Both the position numbers and the translations under genes were made by a program. This document shows, piece by piece, positions 44,892 to 54,738 of a stretch of 64,000 nt of DNA. Where the stretch lies: positions 92,392-156,391 of the forward strand of contig NZ_JACSCH020000004.1 of NCBI RefSeq assembly GCF_014451325.2, read 5' to 3'. The DNA is from Streptomyces sp. CB02980 (lineage in GTDB: Bacteria; Actinomycetota; Actinomycetes; Streptomycetales; Streptomycetaceae). Below the pieces are notes generated by a model. It was not told the DNA's origin and did not search any database. It saw nothing but the letters and a program-made list of their open reading frames with translations. The number at the start of each line of letters is the position of its first letter. Position 1 is the first letter of the stretch.

Positions 44892-45280
44892 GGGGGCCAT
44901 TCCTCACTCGGCAAGACGGCGCACCGCCTCCGTTGGCAGTGCGTCCTCCAGCGTAGAACGCGGGCCGGGGTGCGGTCCTGTGAGGTAAGGCTCACTTGGG
45001 ACCGGGACCGTGCCGGAGTGGCGTGTTTCCGCGGGGCCGGCCGATCGCGGGGGCGCGGTCGGCGTCGAGGGCAGGTCGCTCTCGGGGGCCGGCCGGCGTC
45101 GGGGGCAGGTCGCTCTCGGGGGCCGGCCGGCGTCGGGGTCCGGTCCTTCTCGGGGCGCGGTCGGGCCCCGTCGGGCCGTGGCTTCAACCCGCCGTTTCCG
45201 CCCTCCGGTTCGAGACGTTGTCCACAGGCCACGGCCCCGCCCCCTGGTCGCGATCTATCGCGTTTCGCTAGGCTGGCGAC
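44892..45280. other. 389-nt gene-free region between divergent fumA and DUF1707 genes
   Basis: It should contain both promoters. The part 45027-45162 is made of 34-bp tandem repeats; near 44985-45000 a GAGGTAAGGCTCAC stretch is a possible fumA promoter element. No other structure was found. Confidence 0.5.
45061..45162. repeat. 34-bp tandem repeat, three copies
   Basis: Units at 45061-45094, 45095-45128 and 45129-45162. The first two differ at one base and begin GGCGTCG(A/G)GGGCAGGTCGC; the third is diverged. A more decayed copy may precede at 45027-45060. Confidence 0.9.
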
Positions 45281-46000
45281 GTGGACCTCGAAAAGAAGCC
45301 CGAACCCGAAAAGCAGCCGGAGCCGCAGCGGCAGGCCGCACCCGCCGAGCCCGCCCCCGCGGAGACCGTCTTCACCGACCCGCAGGGCTCGTTGCGGGCC
45401 TCGGACGCGGACCGGGACCGGATCGCGGACATCCTCAGGGACGCCCTGGCCGAGGGGCGGATCGACGCCGAGGAGCACTCGGACCGGATCGACTCGGTGT
45501 ACCGGGCGAAGACCGTCGGGGAGCTGGAGCCGATCGTCCGCGACCTGCCGGGCGCCCGGACGCGCCAGGAGCCCGCGCCGGACTACGGGTACGGCCCGGA
45601 GGACGCCGACGGCCCCCCGGCCAACCTCGTCGCGATCTTCTCCAGCACCACCCGCAAGGGACGGTGGCGGGTGAGCCGCCGGACGAACGCGTTCGCGCTC
45701 TTCGGGAACATCGAGATCGACCTGACCGAGGCGATCTTCGCGCAGCGGCTGACCACCATCAACGCCACGTCGATCTTCGGCAACGTGGAGGTCCGGGTCC
45801 CGGAGAACATCAGCCTGCGGGGCAACGGCAGCGGGATCTTCGGCAACTTCGAGGTCGTGACCCTGGAGGGCCTCGACCCGCATGCCCCGGTCGTCGTCAT
45901 CAACGGCTACTCGGTCTTCGGGAACGTCGAGGCAAGACCCAAGCGCGGCAAGTGGATCACCGACCTCCAGGACAGGATGCGCAAGCACCTCGGCCACTGA
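45281..46000 (+). CDS. DUF1707 protein with LiaF-like C-terminal domain
   Basis: About 239 aa from a GTG. Residues 1-30 are Pro/Glu/Lys-rich; DUF1707 (about 38-90) reads LRASDADRDRIADILRDALAEGR split around HSDRIDSVYRAKT. The C-terminal half (about 110-225) has repeated FGNIEIDL, FGNVEVRVP, FGNFEVVTL and FGNVEARP strands, the beta-helix-like repeat of LiaF/cell-wall-active-antibiotic-response domains. No membrane helix, so cytosolic. Family members may scaffold envelope stress signalling; function here is unknown. Confidence 0.85.
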   Translation: MDLEKKPEPEKQPEPQRQAAPAEPAPAETVFTDPQGSLRASDADRDRIADILRDALAEGRIDAEEHSDRIDSVYRAKTVGELEPIVRDLPGARTRQEPAPDYGYGPEDADGPPANLVAIFSSTTRKGRWRVSRRTNAFALFGNIEIDLTEAIFAQRLTTINATSIFGNVEVRVPENISLRGNGSGIFGNFEVVTLEGLDPHAPVVVINGYSVFGNVEARPKRGKWITDLQDRMRKHLGH

Positions 46001-46227
46001 CGCGGCGACGCGCGAGGCGGCGCGACGTGAGGGACGCGAGGCTCCGGCGGCCGGGTCCGGCGGCCGGCTCCGACACGCCGTTCCGACCGGTGGCTCGGGG
46101 GTGACCGGAATTCGCCCTCGGGTATCCGCAGTGCGGAACGGCGCGGCACGCAGTGCATAGGCGCGCGCACAGCGGGTAGGGCTGGTGCATCGCCGCTCGC
46201 TCGCGAAGCCGTCGTCAGGAGTAGACC

Positions 46228-46599
46228 GTGCTGCCACTGCCGCATCAGCCCCTCCAGGTCGCCGCCGTGCCCCCTCAGCGCGCCCCTGCACGGGAGGACG
46301 AGGCCGGTCCTTGGCACGCGGAAGCGGTGTGCCGCCGGGACGAGGCCGGACTGTTCTTCGCCCCCTCCAAGGAGCCGACCGCCGCGCGGCTCGCGCGTGA
46401 GGCGGCCGCCAAGCGGGTCTGCGGCCGCTGTCCCGTGATGGTCGAGTGCCGGGAGCACGCGCTCCTCCAGCCCGAGCCGTACGGGGTGTGGGGCGGGCTC
46501 ACCGCGGCGGAGCGCCGCGTCGCCCTGGCCCGCCGCCGGCGGCGCGAGGTGGAGCTGCGGAAGGCGGCCGCGCCCGACCGCATCGCCCAGGCGGGCTGA
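46228..46599 (+). CDS. wblI: WhiB-like iron-sulfur regulator
   Basis: About 123 aa from a GTG with AGGAG 8 nt upstream. The four Fe-S cysteines are Cys35, Cys65, Cys68 and Cys74 (C-x29-C-x2-C-x5-C), followed by the turn motif GVWGGL (about 86-91) and a basic C-terminal tail for DNA binding. WhiB-like proteins bind the region-4 domain of the principal sigma factor and sense O2 or NO through the cluster. The wblI name rests on my recollection that this gene neighbours glpX in S. coelicolor; treat it as tentative. Confidence 0.88.
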   Translation: MLPLPHQPLQVAAVPPQRAPAREDEAGPWHAEAVCRRDEAGLFFAPSKEPTAARLAREAAAKRVCGRCPVMVECREHALLQPEPYGVWGGLTAAERRVALARRRRREVELRKAAAPDRIAQAG

Positions 46600-46661
46600 C
46601 CGAGACGCACAGCCTTCGCGGCTGACGGGAGCGCGGCCACCGCCGTCGTTCCGTACGGGAA

Positions 46662-46692
46662 GGGGCGCCCCCACCGCACATGGGGGCGCCCC
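46662..46692. terminator. bidirectional hairpin between the WhiB-like and glpX genes
   Basis: GGGGCGCCCCCA (46662-46673) pairs perfectly with 46681-46692; TCTTCGT follows. It lies between converging genes. Confidence 0.85.
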
Positions 46693-46742
46693 TCTTCGTA
46701 CCGCTTCGTGGTGAAGCGGCGGTGCTGCGTCGACCGGCGCGG

Positions 46743-47777
46743 CTACTTCGCGCGGTCGAAGTCGATCTTGCTGTACGCGCGCAGCTTCGAGAGCCGGTGC
46801 GTGGAGTCGATCTGGCGGATCGTGCCGGACTTCGAGCGCATGACGAGCGACTGCGTGGTCGCCGTCTCGGCGCGGTAGCGCACCCCGCGGAGCAGCTCGC
46901 CGTCGGTGATGCCGGTCGCGACGAAGAACACGTTGTCGCCGCCGACCAGGTCGTTCGTGGAGAGCACCCGGTCCAGGTCGTGGCCCGCGTCGAGGGCCTT
47001 CTGGCGCTCGGCCTCGTCCTTCGGCCACAGCTTGCCCTGGATCACACCGCCGAGGCACTTGATGGCGCAGGCGGAGATGATGCCCTCGGGGGTGCCGCCG
47101 ACGCCCATGAGCATGTCGACGCCGGTGCCCTCGCGGACGGCCATGATCGAACCGGCGACGTCGCCGTCCGAGATGAACTTGATGCGGGCGCCGGTCTCGC
47201 GGATCTCCTTGACGATGCCCTCGTGGCGAGGGCGGTCCAGGATCATGACCGTGATGTCCTCGGGCGAGGAGTTCTTCGCCTTGGCGACCCGGCGGATGTT
47301 GACCGAGACGGGGGCGTTGATGTCGACGAAGTCGGCGGCCTCGGGGCCGGTGACCAGCTTGTCCATGTAGAAGACCGCGGACGGGTCGAACATGGTGCCG
47401 CGGTCGGCGGCGGCCAGGACGGCGATCGCGTTCGGCATGCCCTTGGCGTTGAGCGTGGTGCCGTCGATCGGGTCGACGGCGATGTCGACCTCGGCGCCGG
47501 TGCCGTCGCCGACCCGCTCGCCGTTGAAGAGCATGGGCGCTTCGTCCTTCTCGCCCTCGCCGATGACGACCACGCCGTTCATCGAGACGGTGGAGATCAG
47601 GGTGCGCATGGCGTTGACCGCCGCGCCGTCCGCGCCGATCTTGTCGCCGCGGCCGACCCAGCGGCCGGCGGCCATGGCGGCGGCCTCGGTGACGCGGACC
47701 AGCTCAAGGGCGAGGTTGCGGTCGGGAGCCTCGGGGGAGACCACGAGCTCGGGCGGCAGGTTCTGCTGCTCGGTCAT
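46743..47777 (-). CDS. glpX: class II fructose-1,6-bisphosphatase
   Basis: About 344 aa, standard length. GlpX motifs: [29 protein letters not shown], the metal-binding [29 protein letters not shown] and a C-terminal [16 protein letters not shown]. It hydrolyses fructose 1,6-bisphosphate to fructose 6-phosphate for gluconeogenesis; actinobacteria usually rely on this class alone. Divergent from the DUF4245 gene with 118 nt between, where both promoters must lie. Confidence 0.97.
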   Translation of the reverse strand: MTEQQNLPPELVVSPEAPDRNLALELVRVTEAAAMAAGRWVGRGDKIGADGAAVNAMRTLISTVSMNGVVVIGEGEKDEAPMLFNGERVGDGTGAEVDIAVDPIDGTTLNAKGMPNAIAVLAAADRGTMFDPSAVFYMDKLVTGPEAADFVDINAPVSVNIRRVAKAKNSSPEDITVMILDRPRHEGIVKEIRETGARIKFISDGDVAGSIMAVREGTGVDMLMGVGGTPEGIISACAIKCLGGVIQGKLWPKDEAERQKALDAGHDLDRVLSTNDLVGGDNVFFVATGITDGELLRGVRYRAETATTQSLVMRSKSGTIRQIDSTHRLSKLRAYSKIDFDRAK

Positions 47778-47895
47778 CGGAACGCACCTTTCTGTACGGC
47801 GACGGCCGGTTAAGGGAGGGTGCTGCCGACTCTATCGGTACGTCGACAAAATGAGCAGAGGGGCCCACGTTTGAGCACGGACCCTTGATGCGACC

Positions 47896-48429
47896 ATGGT
47901 GCGCGTGGCAGGTATGCGAGGCAGGCAGACGGTACGCGGGATGTTCCAGTCCCTCGGGGTGATCATGGTCGCCGCGGGAGTGATGTATCTCTTCATTCCG
48001 CATGATGAGAGCGCCGAACCGGTCAAGGCGAAGGACTACCGGGTCGAGCTCCTGACGGCTCAGCGGGCGGCACCGTATCCGGTGCTGGCCCCCGAGGGCC
48101 TCGGCGAGGGCTGGAAGGCGACGGTCGTCTCGTACAAGCGCGAGAACGCCAACGCCTGGCAGCTCGGTTTCCTCTCGCCGGACACCCAGTACGTGGCGAT
48201 CCACCAGTCGACGGCGGCGCCGAAGACCTTCGTGCCGGAAGTCACCCAGCGGGCGAAGAACACCGGGAAGACCGAGACGGTGGCGGGCCGGGTCTGGCAG
48301 CGCTGGGAAGGTCCGAAGTACGACGCGCTCGTCCGGGTGGACGGCGGGGCGACGACGGTGGTGACCGGCACGGCGTCGTTCGAGCGGCTCACCGAGATGG
48401 TGGGCTCGCTCCAGTCGAAGAAGGCCTGA
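47896..48429 (+). CDS. DUF4245 membrane-anchored protein
   Basis: About 177 aa. One N-terminal membrane helix (about 17-35, SLGVIMVAAGVMYLFIP) and an extracytoplasmic domain (about 45-175) with YPVLAPEGLGEGWKAT, LGFLSPDTQYVAIHQS and VWQRWEGP typical of DUF4245. This family occurs beside glpX and xseAB genes in many actinobacteria; its role is unknown. It converges on the nitroreductase gene across a clear terminator. Confidence 0.87.
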   Translation: MVRVAGMRGRQTVRGMFQSLGVIMVAAGVMYLFIPHDESAEPVKAKDYRVELLTAQRAAPYPVLAPEGLGEGWKATVVSYKRENANAWQLGFLSPDTQYVAIHQSTAAPKTFVPEVTQRAKNTGKTETVAGRVWQRWEGPKYDALVRVDGGATTVVTGTASFERLTEMVGSLQSKKA

Positions 48430-48465
48430 TCCGGGGAGAAGACCTGATCCGGAGAGAACGCGAAG

Positions 48466-48496
48466 AAGGCCCCGCACTCATGGAGTGCGGGGCCTT
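48466..48496. terminator. bidirectional intrinsic terminator
   Basis: AAGGCCCCGCACTC (48466-48479) pairs perfectly with 48483-48496 over a 3-nt loop; TCCG follows the closing TT. Confidence 0.9.
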
Positions 48497-48531
48497 TCCG
48501 TGTCATCCGATTCATCGCCGGGTCAGCGGAC

Positions 48532-49122
48532 TCAGACGGTGGTGACGACCTCGTCGAAGGAGAGGCGCGGGGAGCGCGGGAACCAGGCGTCCTCGCCCGG
48601 CTTGCCGATGTTGACGACCATCAGCGGGGTGTGGTCGTCGTCCAGAAACTCCTTCTGGACGCCGGCGAAGTCCAGGCCGGTCATCGGGCCGGCGGCCAGG
48701 CCGGCGGCGCGGACGCCCACGATGAAGTACGCGGCCTGGAGGGCGGCGTTCAGGACGGCGGACTGCTCGCGGACCGGACGCTCGGCGAAGAACATGTCCT
48801 TGGCCTGCGGGAAGTGCGGAAGCAGGGCCGGGAGCTCCTCGTGGAACTCGTTGTCGGCCGAGAGGATCGCGACGAGCGGGGCGGTGGCGGTCTTGGGCCG
48901 GTTGCCCTCGGCCATGTGCTTGACCAGGCGCTCGCGGGCCTCGGGGGAGCGGACCAGGGTGATGCGCAGCGGGGTCTGGTTGAAGGCGGTCGGGCCGTAC
49001 TTCACCAGGTCGTAGATCGCCTGGACCTGCTCGTCGGTCACCGGCTCGTCGGTGAACGTGTTGGCGGTGCGGGCCTCGCGGAAAAGGAGATCCTGAGCGG
49101 CGGCGTCAAGGGCGAGAGACAT
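48532..49122 (-). CDS. nitroreductase-family flavoenzyme (RutE/malonic-semialdehyde-reductase-like)
   Basis: About 196 aa. The FMN-binding start FREARTANTF, then YGPTAFNQTPLRITLV, AALQAAYFIVGVRAAGL and the C-terminal NIGKPGEDAWFPRSPRL match the HadB/RutE subgroup, which uses NAD(P)H to reduce nitro compounds, quinones or 3-oxo acids such as malonic semialdehyde. A dimer in the cytosol. The promoter and an operator-like palindrome are visible 60-100 nt upstream. Confidence 0.9.
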   Translation of the reverse strand: MSLALDAAAQDLLFREARTANTFTDEPVTDEQVQAIYDLVKYGPTAFNQTPLRITLVRSPEARERLVKHMAEGNRPKTATAPLVAILSADNEFHEELPALLPHFPQAKDMFFAERPVREQSAVLNAALQAAYFIVGVRAAGLAAGPMTGLDFAGVQKEFLDDDHTPLMVVNIGKPGEDAWFPRSPRLSFDEVVTTV

Positions 49123-49183
49123 GCTGCGTACCTTCCGGACTGCAAAGGGGGGTCGCTCGTAGGGGGTTCAAGCGATGTCCTCG

Positions 49184-49219
49184 ACAGTACGCCGAAGATT
49201 GGTGAAAGTTCAACCAATC
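49184..49219 (-). promoter_or_regulatory. nitroreductase promoter overlapped by a palindrome
   Basis: On the minus strand TTGAAC (49213-49208) and TACTGT (49189-49184) are spaced by 18 nt, a good -35/-10 pair. GATTGGT (49197-49203) and ACCAATC (49213-49219) form 7-bp inverted arms overlapping the -35, with TGAA/TTCA inside. This looks like a repressor site. Confidence 0.6.
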
Positions 49220-49413
49220 CATCCGGATAGTGATCCGCTTCACTTGCCAGTCTACTCCGCGCCGATGAGTCGCCGCAGGTCGGCGGCGCGGGGGCGGCCC
49301 GCGCGGGGCCGGCGGCGGGTTCCGCCGGCGCGGACCGTGGCGGGCGGCGGGGTTACGTCGGCGCGGACCGGTGGCGCGCGCCGGTGGCGCGCGGGCGGAC
49401 CGTGTCGGGGCGG

Positions 49414-49689
49414 CTACTCGTCCCCGTCGCCGCCCGGGGCGCCCTCGGCCTCCTCCGCCGCGCGTTCGGCGGCGAGCGAGGCGTCCAGCCGGGCCCGCGC
49501 CCCTTCGAGGCGACGCCGGCAGACCTTCGCCAGCTCCTCACCGCGCTCCCAGAGCGCGAGGGACTCCTCCAGGGACGTTCCACCCGCTTCGAGCCGCCGT
49601 ACGACCTCGATCAGCTCGTCCCGCGCCTGCTCGTACCCGAGCGCCGCCTCGTCCGTACCCGATCCCGCCGTACCCGTTCCCGCTGCCAT
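49414..49689 (-). CDS. xseB: exonuclease VII small subunit
   Basis: About 91 aa from the ATG at 49689. The core reads [42 protein letters not shown] when split across the helix pair, the XseB signature, with an acidic tail rich in Glu, Ala and Gly. With XseA it degrades single-stranded DNA from both ends into oligonucleotides. It lies 80 nt downstream of xseA in the same direction. Confidence 0.95.
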   Translation of the reverse strand: MAAGTGTAGSGTDEAALGYEQARDELIEVVRRLEAGGTSLEESLALWERGEELAKVCRRRLEGARARLDASLAAERAAEEAEGAPGGDGDE

Positions 49690-49769
49690 GTGCCGCTCCA
49701 CCCTCCGTGACCGGTTCTCTTGCGTCCTGCGTGGTCCTGCGTGGTCCTGCTGGTCCTGCGTTGTCCTGC

Positions 49770-50987
49770 TCAGGCCGGGTCGGCCACGCGCCGTACCGCG
49801 AACTCGCCCTCCGCGACCCGGGCCCGCAGCTCCTCGTCCGCCGCGACCTCCTCGGGGGAGCGGACCACCGAGCCGTCGGCCCGCTGGAGCACCGCGTACC
49901 CCCGCTCCATCGTCGCGGCGGGCGACAGCGCCCGGACCCGCGCCTGTGTGTGCGACAGCTCGGAGTCCGCCCGGTCCAGGAGGTGGCCGAGGACCCGGCG
50001 GCTGCGCGCGAGCAGCGCGACGAGCTCGTCCTCGCGGACCTCGACCATGCGCTGCGGATGCTCCATGACGGGCCGGGCGAGCGTGTGCGCGAGACCGCGC
50101 TCCTCCCGGTCGAGCAGCCCGCGTACGGTCCGCAGGGCCCGGTCCCGCAGCCCGCGCACCCGGTCCAGCTCCTCGCCGACGTCCGGGACGACCTTCTTGG
50201 CCGCGTCCGTCGGCGTCGAGGCGCGCAGATCGGCCACGAGGTCGAGGAGGGGCGAGTCGGGTTCGTGGCCGATGGCCGAGACCACCGGCGTACGGCAGTC
50301 GGCGACGGCCCGGACGAGCTGCTCGTCCGAGAACGGCAGCAGGTCCTCGACGCTGCCGCCGCCCCGGGCGACGATGATCACGTCGACGTCCTCGTGGGAG
50401 TCGAGCTCCTTGACGGCCTGGACGACCTGGGGCACGGCCTTCACGCCCTGCACCGCCACGTTCCGCACCTCGAAGGCGACGGCGGGCCAGCGACGGCGCG
50501 CGTTCTCCAGGACGTCCCGCTCCGCCGCGGAGGCGCGGCCGCAGACGAGGCCGATGCGGTGCGGCAGGAACGGCAGCGGCTTCTTCCGGTCGAGCGCGAA
50601 GAGCCCCTCGGAGGCCAGGCTCCGCTTCAGCTGCTCGAGACGGGCGAGCAGCTCGCCGATCCCGACGGGCTTGATCTCCACCGCCCGCAGCGACAGCTGG
50701 CCGCGCGGCGCGTACCACTCGGGCTTGGCGCGCACGACGACCCGGGCACCCTCCGACACGACGTCCGCGACGGCGTCGAAGACCTGGCGGTAGCAGGTGA
50801 CGCCGATGGAGATGTCGTACGAGGGATCACGCAGCGTCAGGAAGACGACCCCGGCGCCGGGGCGCCGGGACAGCTGCGTGATCTGCCCCTCGACCCAGAT
50901 CGCCCCGAGCCGGTCGATCCACCCCCCGATCAGACGGGAGACCTCACCGACGGGAAGCGGTGCTTCGGCGGACGTATTCAGAGCCAT
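49770..50987 (-). CDS. xseA: exonuclease VII large subunit
   Basis: About 405 aa from the ATG at 50987. N-terminal OB fold (about 10-110, [22 protein letters not shown] split, with VFLTLRDP), then the catalytic domain (about 125-330) with [38 protein letters not shown], the metal-coordinating region, and [17 protein letters not shown]. The long C-terminal helix binds XseB. Directly upstream lies a 70-bp tandem repeat, so the promoter must sit within or beyond it. Confidence 0.96.
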   Translation of the reverse strand: MALNTSAEAPLPVGEVSRLIGGWIDRLGAIWVEGQITQLSRRPGAGVVFLTLRDPSYDISIGVTCYRQVFDAVADVVSEGARVVVRAKPEWYAPRGQLSLRAVEIKPVGIGELLARLEQLKRSLASEGLFALDRKKPLPFLPHRIGLVCGRASAAERDVLENARRRWPAVAFEVRNVAVQGVKAVPQVVQAVKELDSHEDVDVIIVARGGGSVEDLLPFSDEQLVRAVADCRTPVVSAIGHEPDSPLLDLVADLRASTPTDAAKKVVPDVGEELDRVRGLRDRALRTVRGLLDREERGLAHTLARPVMEHPQRMVEVREDELVALLARSRRVLGHLLDRADSELSHTQARVRALSPAATMERGYAVLQRADGSVVRSPEEVAADEELRARVAEGEFAVRRVADPA

Positions 50988-51302
50988 GGACCGAGCGTAA
51001 CCGCGCGGTACGACAACGTCAGGGGCACGCGCACGCGGGCCACCCCGAGGCCGGACACGGGTACGCCGCCGCGCGACCAGGGCCCCGGTCAGGGGCACGC
51101 GCACGCGGGCCACCCCGAGGCCGGACGCGGGTACGCCGCCGTGCGACCACGGGCCCGGTCCGAGGCACGCGCACGCATGCCCCGCGGAGACCAGGTCCCC
51201 CGGCGCCGGCTGAGCGCGTACGCCCGTCCCATGGCCCGGCGCGGCCCCGCGGCCTGCCTCCGCCCCGCAGCGCCCATCCCCGCGCGCGGGGACCCGCGCG
51301 GC
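50988..51302. other. 315-nt gene-free stretch dominated by a 70-bp repeat
   Basis: It holds the xseA upstream region and the repeat at 51018-51177. The remainder to the permease stop shows no gene. Confidence 0.5.
51018..51177. repeat. 70-bp direct tandem repeat, about 2.3 copies
   Basis: Copies run 51018-51087 and 51088-51157, with a 20-bp partial third copy. Each starts GTCAGGGGCACGCGCACGCG; the first two differ at only a few positions. Confidence 0.9.
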
Positions 51303-52673
51303 TCAGCGTCGCGCCGGTGTCCTCGTCGCGCCCTGTACCGCCAGGACGATCAGGCCCACGCCCAGCCACACCACGCCCACCACCTGCGCCGCCACCGAGG
51401 CCTCCACGATGACCGCGATCAGGATCGCGGCGCCGACCACGGGCAGTACGACGTGCTTCAGCCAGTGCGGCGGCCCCTCCGCCCTCCGTACCGCGAACCA
51501 GCCCACCACGCTCGCGTGCAGCAGGACGAAGGCCGTCAGGGCGCCCACGTCCACGACCGACACCAGATGGTCGAGGCCGTCGTCCCGACGGGCCGCCCAC
51601 ACCGCCGCGATCATCGTCACCGTCGCCGACACCAGGAGCGCCACCCGCGGCACGCCCCCGTCCGTCCGGGCGAGCACGTGCGGCAGGCGCCGGTCGCGGC
51701 CCATCGCGAAGAGGAGACGGCCACCGGCCGCCTGCCCCGCGAGCGCCGCGAAGGCCGCGCCGATCGCCTTCGAGACGGCCACGAGGTCGTGCAGCCAGCC
51801 GCCGACCGCGCTCTCGACGGCGTCGTAGAAGGCCGACCCCTGCTTCCCCGGGTCGGCCGCGAGCTCGGCCGACGAGACCGGTTCGAGCAGCGCGACCAGC
51901 CAGGTCTGCGCGATGAACAGGACACCCGCGAGGGCCAGGCAGAACAGCAGCGCCCGTGCCACCTTCGCCGAGCCGCCCGTGACCTCCTCCGCGAAGGAGG
52001 CGATCGCGTCGAAGCCCAGGTAGGACAGGACGGCCACGGACACCGCGCCGATGACGGCGGCCGTCGAGAACGACCCGTCACCCGTGAGCGGCGACCACCA
52101 GTCGCGCCGTGCCCCGTCCTGCGCGAGCACCGCGATCGCGGAGACGACGAAGACGAGCAGCACGACGATCTCCAGCGCGAGCACCGCGAAGCCGACCCGG
52201 GCGGCCGCCCGTACGCCCCAGAGGTTGAGCAGGGTCGTCACGACGACGGCGATCCCGGTCCACACCCACCGGTCGACCTCCGGGACCAACGCCTCCATCG
52301 CGATGCCGGCGAAGAGATAGGCGACCGCCGGGATCAGCAGGTAGTCGAGCATCGCCATCCAGCCGGCGATGAACCCCGGCCCTTCGCCGAGGCCCTTGCG
52401 CGCGTACGTGAAGACGGAGCCGGCCTGCGGCGCGACCCGCACCATCTGCGCGTAGCTGAAGGCCGTGAACGCCATGGCGACCGTGGCCACGACGTACACG
52501 AGTGCGACCGCGCCGCCGGACTTCGCGTCGAGGGTGCCGAAGACGCCGACGGGCGCCATGGGGGCGATGAAGAGCAGCCCGTAGACGACCAGGTCCCGGA
52601 ACCCGAGGTTCCGACGAAGTCCCGTATGTTCCGCGTCTTCCCCGCGCGCCGCCACCTGCGATTCGTCGGCCAT
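51303..52673 (-). CDS. APC-superfamily amino-acid/polyamine permease
   Basis: About 456 aa from the ATG at 52673 (GTG 52679 possible), with about 12 hydrophobic helices. Early motifs [19 protein letters not shown] and the conserved [22 protein letters not shown] loop mark the amino acid-polyamine-organocation family; the broken first helix ([12 protein letters not shown]) binds substrate backbone. Likely a proton-driven uptake system for an amino acid or putrescine. Divergent from ispH, with 63 nt between the starts. Confidence 0.9.
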   Translation of the reverse strand: MADESQVAARGEDAEHTGLRRNLGFRDLVVYGLLFIAPMAPVGVFGTLDAKSGGAVALVYVVATVAMAFTAFSYAQMVRVAPQAGSVFTYARKGLGEGPGFIAGWMAMLDYLLIPAVAYLFAGIAMEALVPEVDRWVWTGIAVVVTTLLNLWGVRAAARVGFAVLALEIVVLLVFVVSAIAVLAQDGARRDWWSPLTGDGSFSTAAVIGAVSVAVLSYLGFDAIASFAEEVTGGSAKVARALLFCLALAGVLFIAQTWLVALLEPVSSAELAADPGKQGSAFYDAVESAVGGWLHDLVAVSKAIGAAFAALAGQAAGGRLLFAMGRDRRLPHVLARTDGGVPRVALLVSATVTMIAAVWAARRDDGLDHLVSVVDVGALTAFVLLHASVVGWFAVRRAEGPPHWLKHVVLPVVGAAILIAVIVEASVAAQVVGVVWLGVGLIVLAVQGATRTPARR

Positions 52674-52736
52674 GGCCACAGTTTCGGCCACGGCACCGAT
52701 CAAACCGCTCACCGACGCGGCCTTACGATGGGACGC

Positions 52737-53780
52737 ATGACTGCAACGCCCGCGTCGACGCCCGATTCCGCCTCCGCGACGAACCGCCCGAAGCGTGTCC
52801 TGCTCGCCGCTCCCCGCGGCTACTGCGCGGGCGTGGACCGTGCCGTGATCGCGGTGGAGAAGGCCCTGGAGCAGTACGGGGCCCCGATCTACGTCCGGCA
52901 CGAGATCGTCCACAACAAGTACGTCGTCCAGACCCTGGAGCGGAAGGGCGCCATCTTCGTCGACCAGGCGACCGAGGTGCCGCCGGGCAACATCGTGATG
53001 TTCTCCGCGCACGGCGTCGCCCCGACCGTCCACGATGAGGCCCGCCAGGGCCGCCTCGCGACCATCGACGCCACCTGCCCGCTGGTCACCAAGGTCCACA
53101 AGGAAGCCGTCCGCTTCGCCAACGAGGACTTCGACATCCTCCTCATCGGCCACGAGGGCCACGAGGAGGTCATCGGCACCTCCGGCGAGGCCCCCGACCA
53201 CATCCAGCTGGTCGACGGCCCCGGCGACGTCGCCAAGATCGAGGTCCGCGACCCGTCCCGGGTCGTCTGGCTCTCCCAGACCACGCTCTCGGTCGACGAG
53301 ACGATGGAGACCGTCGACGCGCTGAAGGAGAAGTTCCCGCAGCTGATCTCCCCGCCGTCCGACGACATCTGCTACGCCACGCAGAACCGCCAGATCGCGA
53401 TCAAGGAGCTGGCCGGCCAGGCCGAGCTCGTCATCGTCGTCGGCTCGAAGAACTCCTCGAACTCGATCCGCATGGTCGAGGTCGCCAAGCAGGCCGGCGT
53501 CCCCGCCGCGTACCTGGTCGACTTCGCGAGCGAGATCGACGAGGCCTGGCTGGAGGGCGTCACGAGCGTCGGCCTCTCCTCCGGCGCCTCCGTCCCGGAC
53601 ATCCTCGTGCAGGAGGTCCTGGAATGGCTCTCCGAGCGCGGTTACGCGGACGTGGAGATCGTCAAGACGGCCGACGAGTCCCTCACCTTCTCGCTGCCGA
53701 AGGAGCTCCGCAACAAGGACCTGCGGGCCGTGGCCGAGAAGCTCGGCGCGGGCGAGCCCGCCGCGTCCGCCAAGGAGTAA
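52737..53780 (+). CDS. ispH: 4-hydroxy-3-methylbut-2-enyl diphosphate reductase
   Basis: About 347 aa from the ATG at 52737; an in-frame ATG lies 9 nt earlier. The three Fe-S ligands are Cys30 ([11 protein letters not shown]), Cys114 ([13 protein letters not shown]) and Cys212 ([10 protein letters not shown]); TTLS and SSNS substrate motifs follow. It makes isopentenyl and dimethylallyl diphosphate in the last step of the MEP pathway, supplying the UppS reaction encoded elsewhere in the window. The short N-terminal Ser/Thr/Ala extension is a usual actinobacterial feature. Confidence 0.97.
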   Translation: MTATPASTPDSASATNRPKRVLLAAPRGYCAGVDRAVIAVEKALEQYGAPIYVRHEIVHNKYVVQTLERKGAIFVDQATEVPPGNIVMFSAHGVAPTVHDEARQGRLATIDATCPLVTKVHKEAVRFANEDFDILLIGHEGHEEVIGTSGEAPDHIQLVDGPGDVAKIEVRDPSRVVWLSQTTLSVDETMETVDALKEKFPQLISPPSDDICYATQNRQIAIKELAGQAELVIVVGSKNSSNSIRMVEVAKQAGVPAAYLVDFASEIDEAWLEGVTSVGLSSGASVPDILVQEVLEWLSERGYADVEIVKTADESLTFSLPKELRNKDLRAVAEKLGAGEPAASAKE

Positions 53781-53810
53781 CCCGGCACCCCAGCCCGTAC
53801 CGTGGATTCC

Positions 53811-54554
53811 ATGAACGTCTTCGGAGTGGACATCGGCGGCTCGGGCATCAAGGGCGCCCCCGTGGACCTGGAGCGCGGGGCGCTCACCGAGGAGCGCCAC
53901 AAGGTACTGACCCCGCACCCCGCCACACCCGACGGTGTGGCGGGGTGCGTCGCGGAGGTCGTGGCGCACTTCGGCTGGACGGGACCGGTGGGGGTGACCT
54001 TCCCGGGGGTGGTGACCGGCTCGACCATCCGCACGGCGGCGAACGTCGACACCTCGTGGATCGGCGTGGACGCGGGCACCTTGCTGAGCGACCGTCTGGG
54101 CGGCCTCCCGGTGACCGTCCTGAACGACGCCGACGCGGCCGGAATCGCCGAGATGACCTTCGGCGCGGGCCGCGGCCGCAAGGGCACCGTGATCCTGCTG
54201 ACCCTCGGCACGGGCATCGGCTCGGCCCTCTTCGTCGACGGCCGCCTCGTCCCGAACACGGAGCTGGGCCACCTGGAGCTCAAGGGCCACGACGCGGAGA
54301 CCAGGGCGTCGACGAAGGCCAAGGAGGACGAGGACCTCAGCTGGGAACACTGGGCGACGCGCCGCGTGCGGAAGTACCTCGCGCACGTGGAGATGCTGTT
54401 CTCGCCGGAGCTGTTCATCATCGGCGGCGGGGTGAGCCGGAAGGCGGACAAGTTCCTGCCGCTCATCGAGGGCATCAGGGCGGAGATCGTCCCGGCGGAA
54501 CTCCAGAACAACGCGGGGATCGTGGGGGCGGGGATGGCGGCGGGGGCGGCGTAG
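53811..54554 (+). CDS. ppgK: polyphosphate glucokinase
   Basis: About 247 aa from the ATG at 53811. ROK-type ATP-grasp elements: phosphate-binding FGVDIGGSGIKG near residue 3-14, DADAAGIAEM with the catalytic Asp, TLGTGIGSALFVDG and a LGHLELKG motif. Members phosphorylate glucose with polyphosphate or ATP. The lack of the CXCGXXGC zinc motif of other ROK proteins fits PpgK. The start follows ispH by 30 nt with no strong ribosome-binding site, so the two may be co-transcribed. Confidence 0.93.
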   Translation: MNVFGVDIGGSGIKGAPVDLERGALTEERHKVLTPHPATPDGVAGCVAEVVAHFGWTGPVGVTFPGVVTGSTIRTAANVDTSWIGVDAGTLLSDRLGGLPVTVLNDADAAGIAEMTFGAGRGRKGTVILLTLGTGIGSALFVDGRLVPNTELGHLELKGHDAETRASTKAKEDEDLSWEHWATRRVRKYLAHVEMLFSPELFIIGGGVSRKADKFLPLIEGIRAEIVPAELQNNAGIVGAGMAAGAA

Positions 54555-54610
54555 GGGGCTCTGCGCGACGGAGGGCCCCGAGTCCGGCCGCTGCGAGCGG
54601 CTCACCCGGG

Positions 54611-54629
54611 CCCAGGTATCGCACCTGGG
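54611..54629 (+). terminator. small hairpin after ppgK
   Basis: CCCAGGT (54611-54617) pairs with ACCTGGG (54623-54629) over ATCGC, 57 nt past the ppgK stop. Confidence 0.5.
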
Positions 54630-54692
54630 CGCCTACGGGGCGGCCCAGGTGTCCACGCGTCTCCGCTCACGTGTCCGTCTCCGCGTACGCGT

Positions 54693-54726
54693 CCCCGTGG
54701 GCACGTACGCGTACGTGCCCACGGGG
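54693..54726. terminator. perfect 34-bp palindrome between converging genes
   Basis: CCCCGTGGGCACGTA (54693-54707) pairs with 54712-54726; the middle CGCG is also self-complementary, so all 34 bases are palindromic. Placed 12 nt before the stop of the membrane-protein gene, it can stop transcription on both strands. Confidence 0.75.
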
Positions 54727-54738
54727 CGGGGCCGGGGC

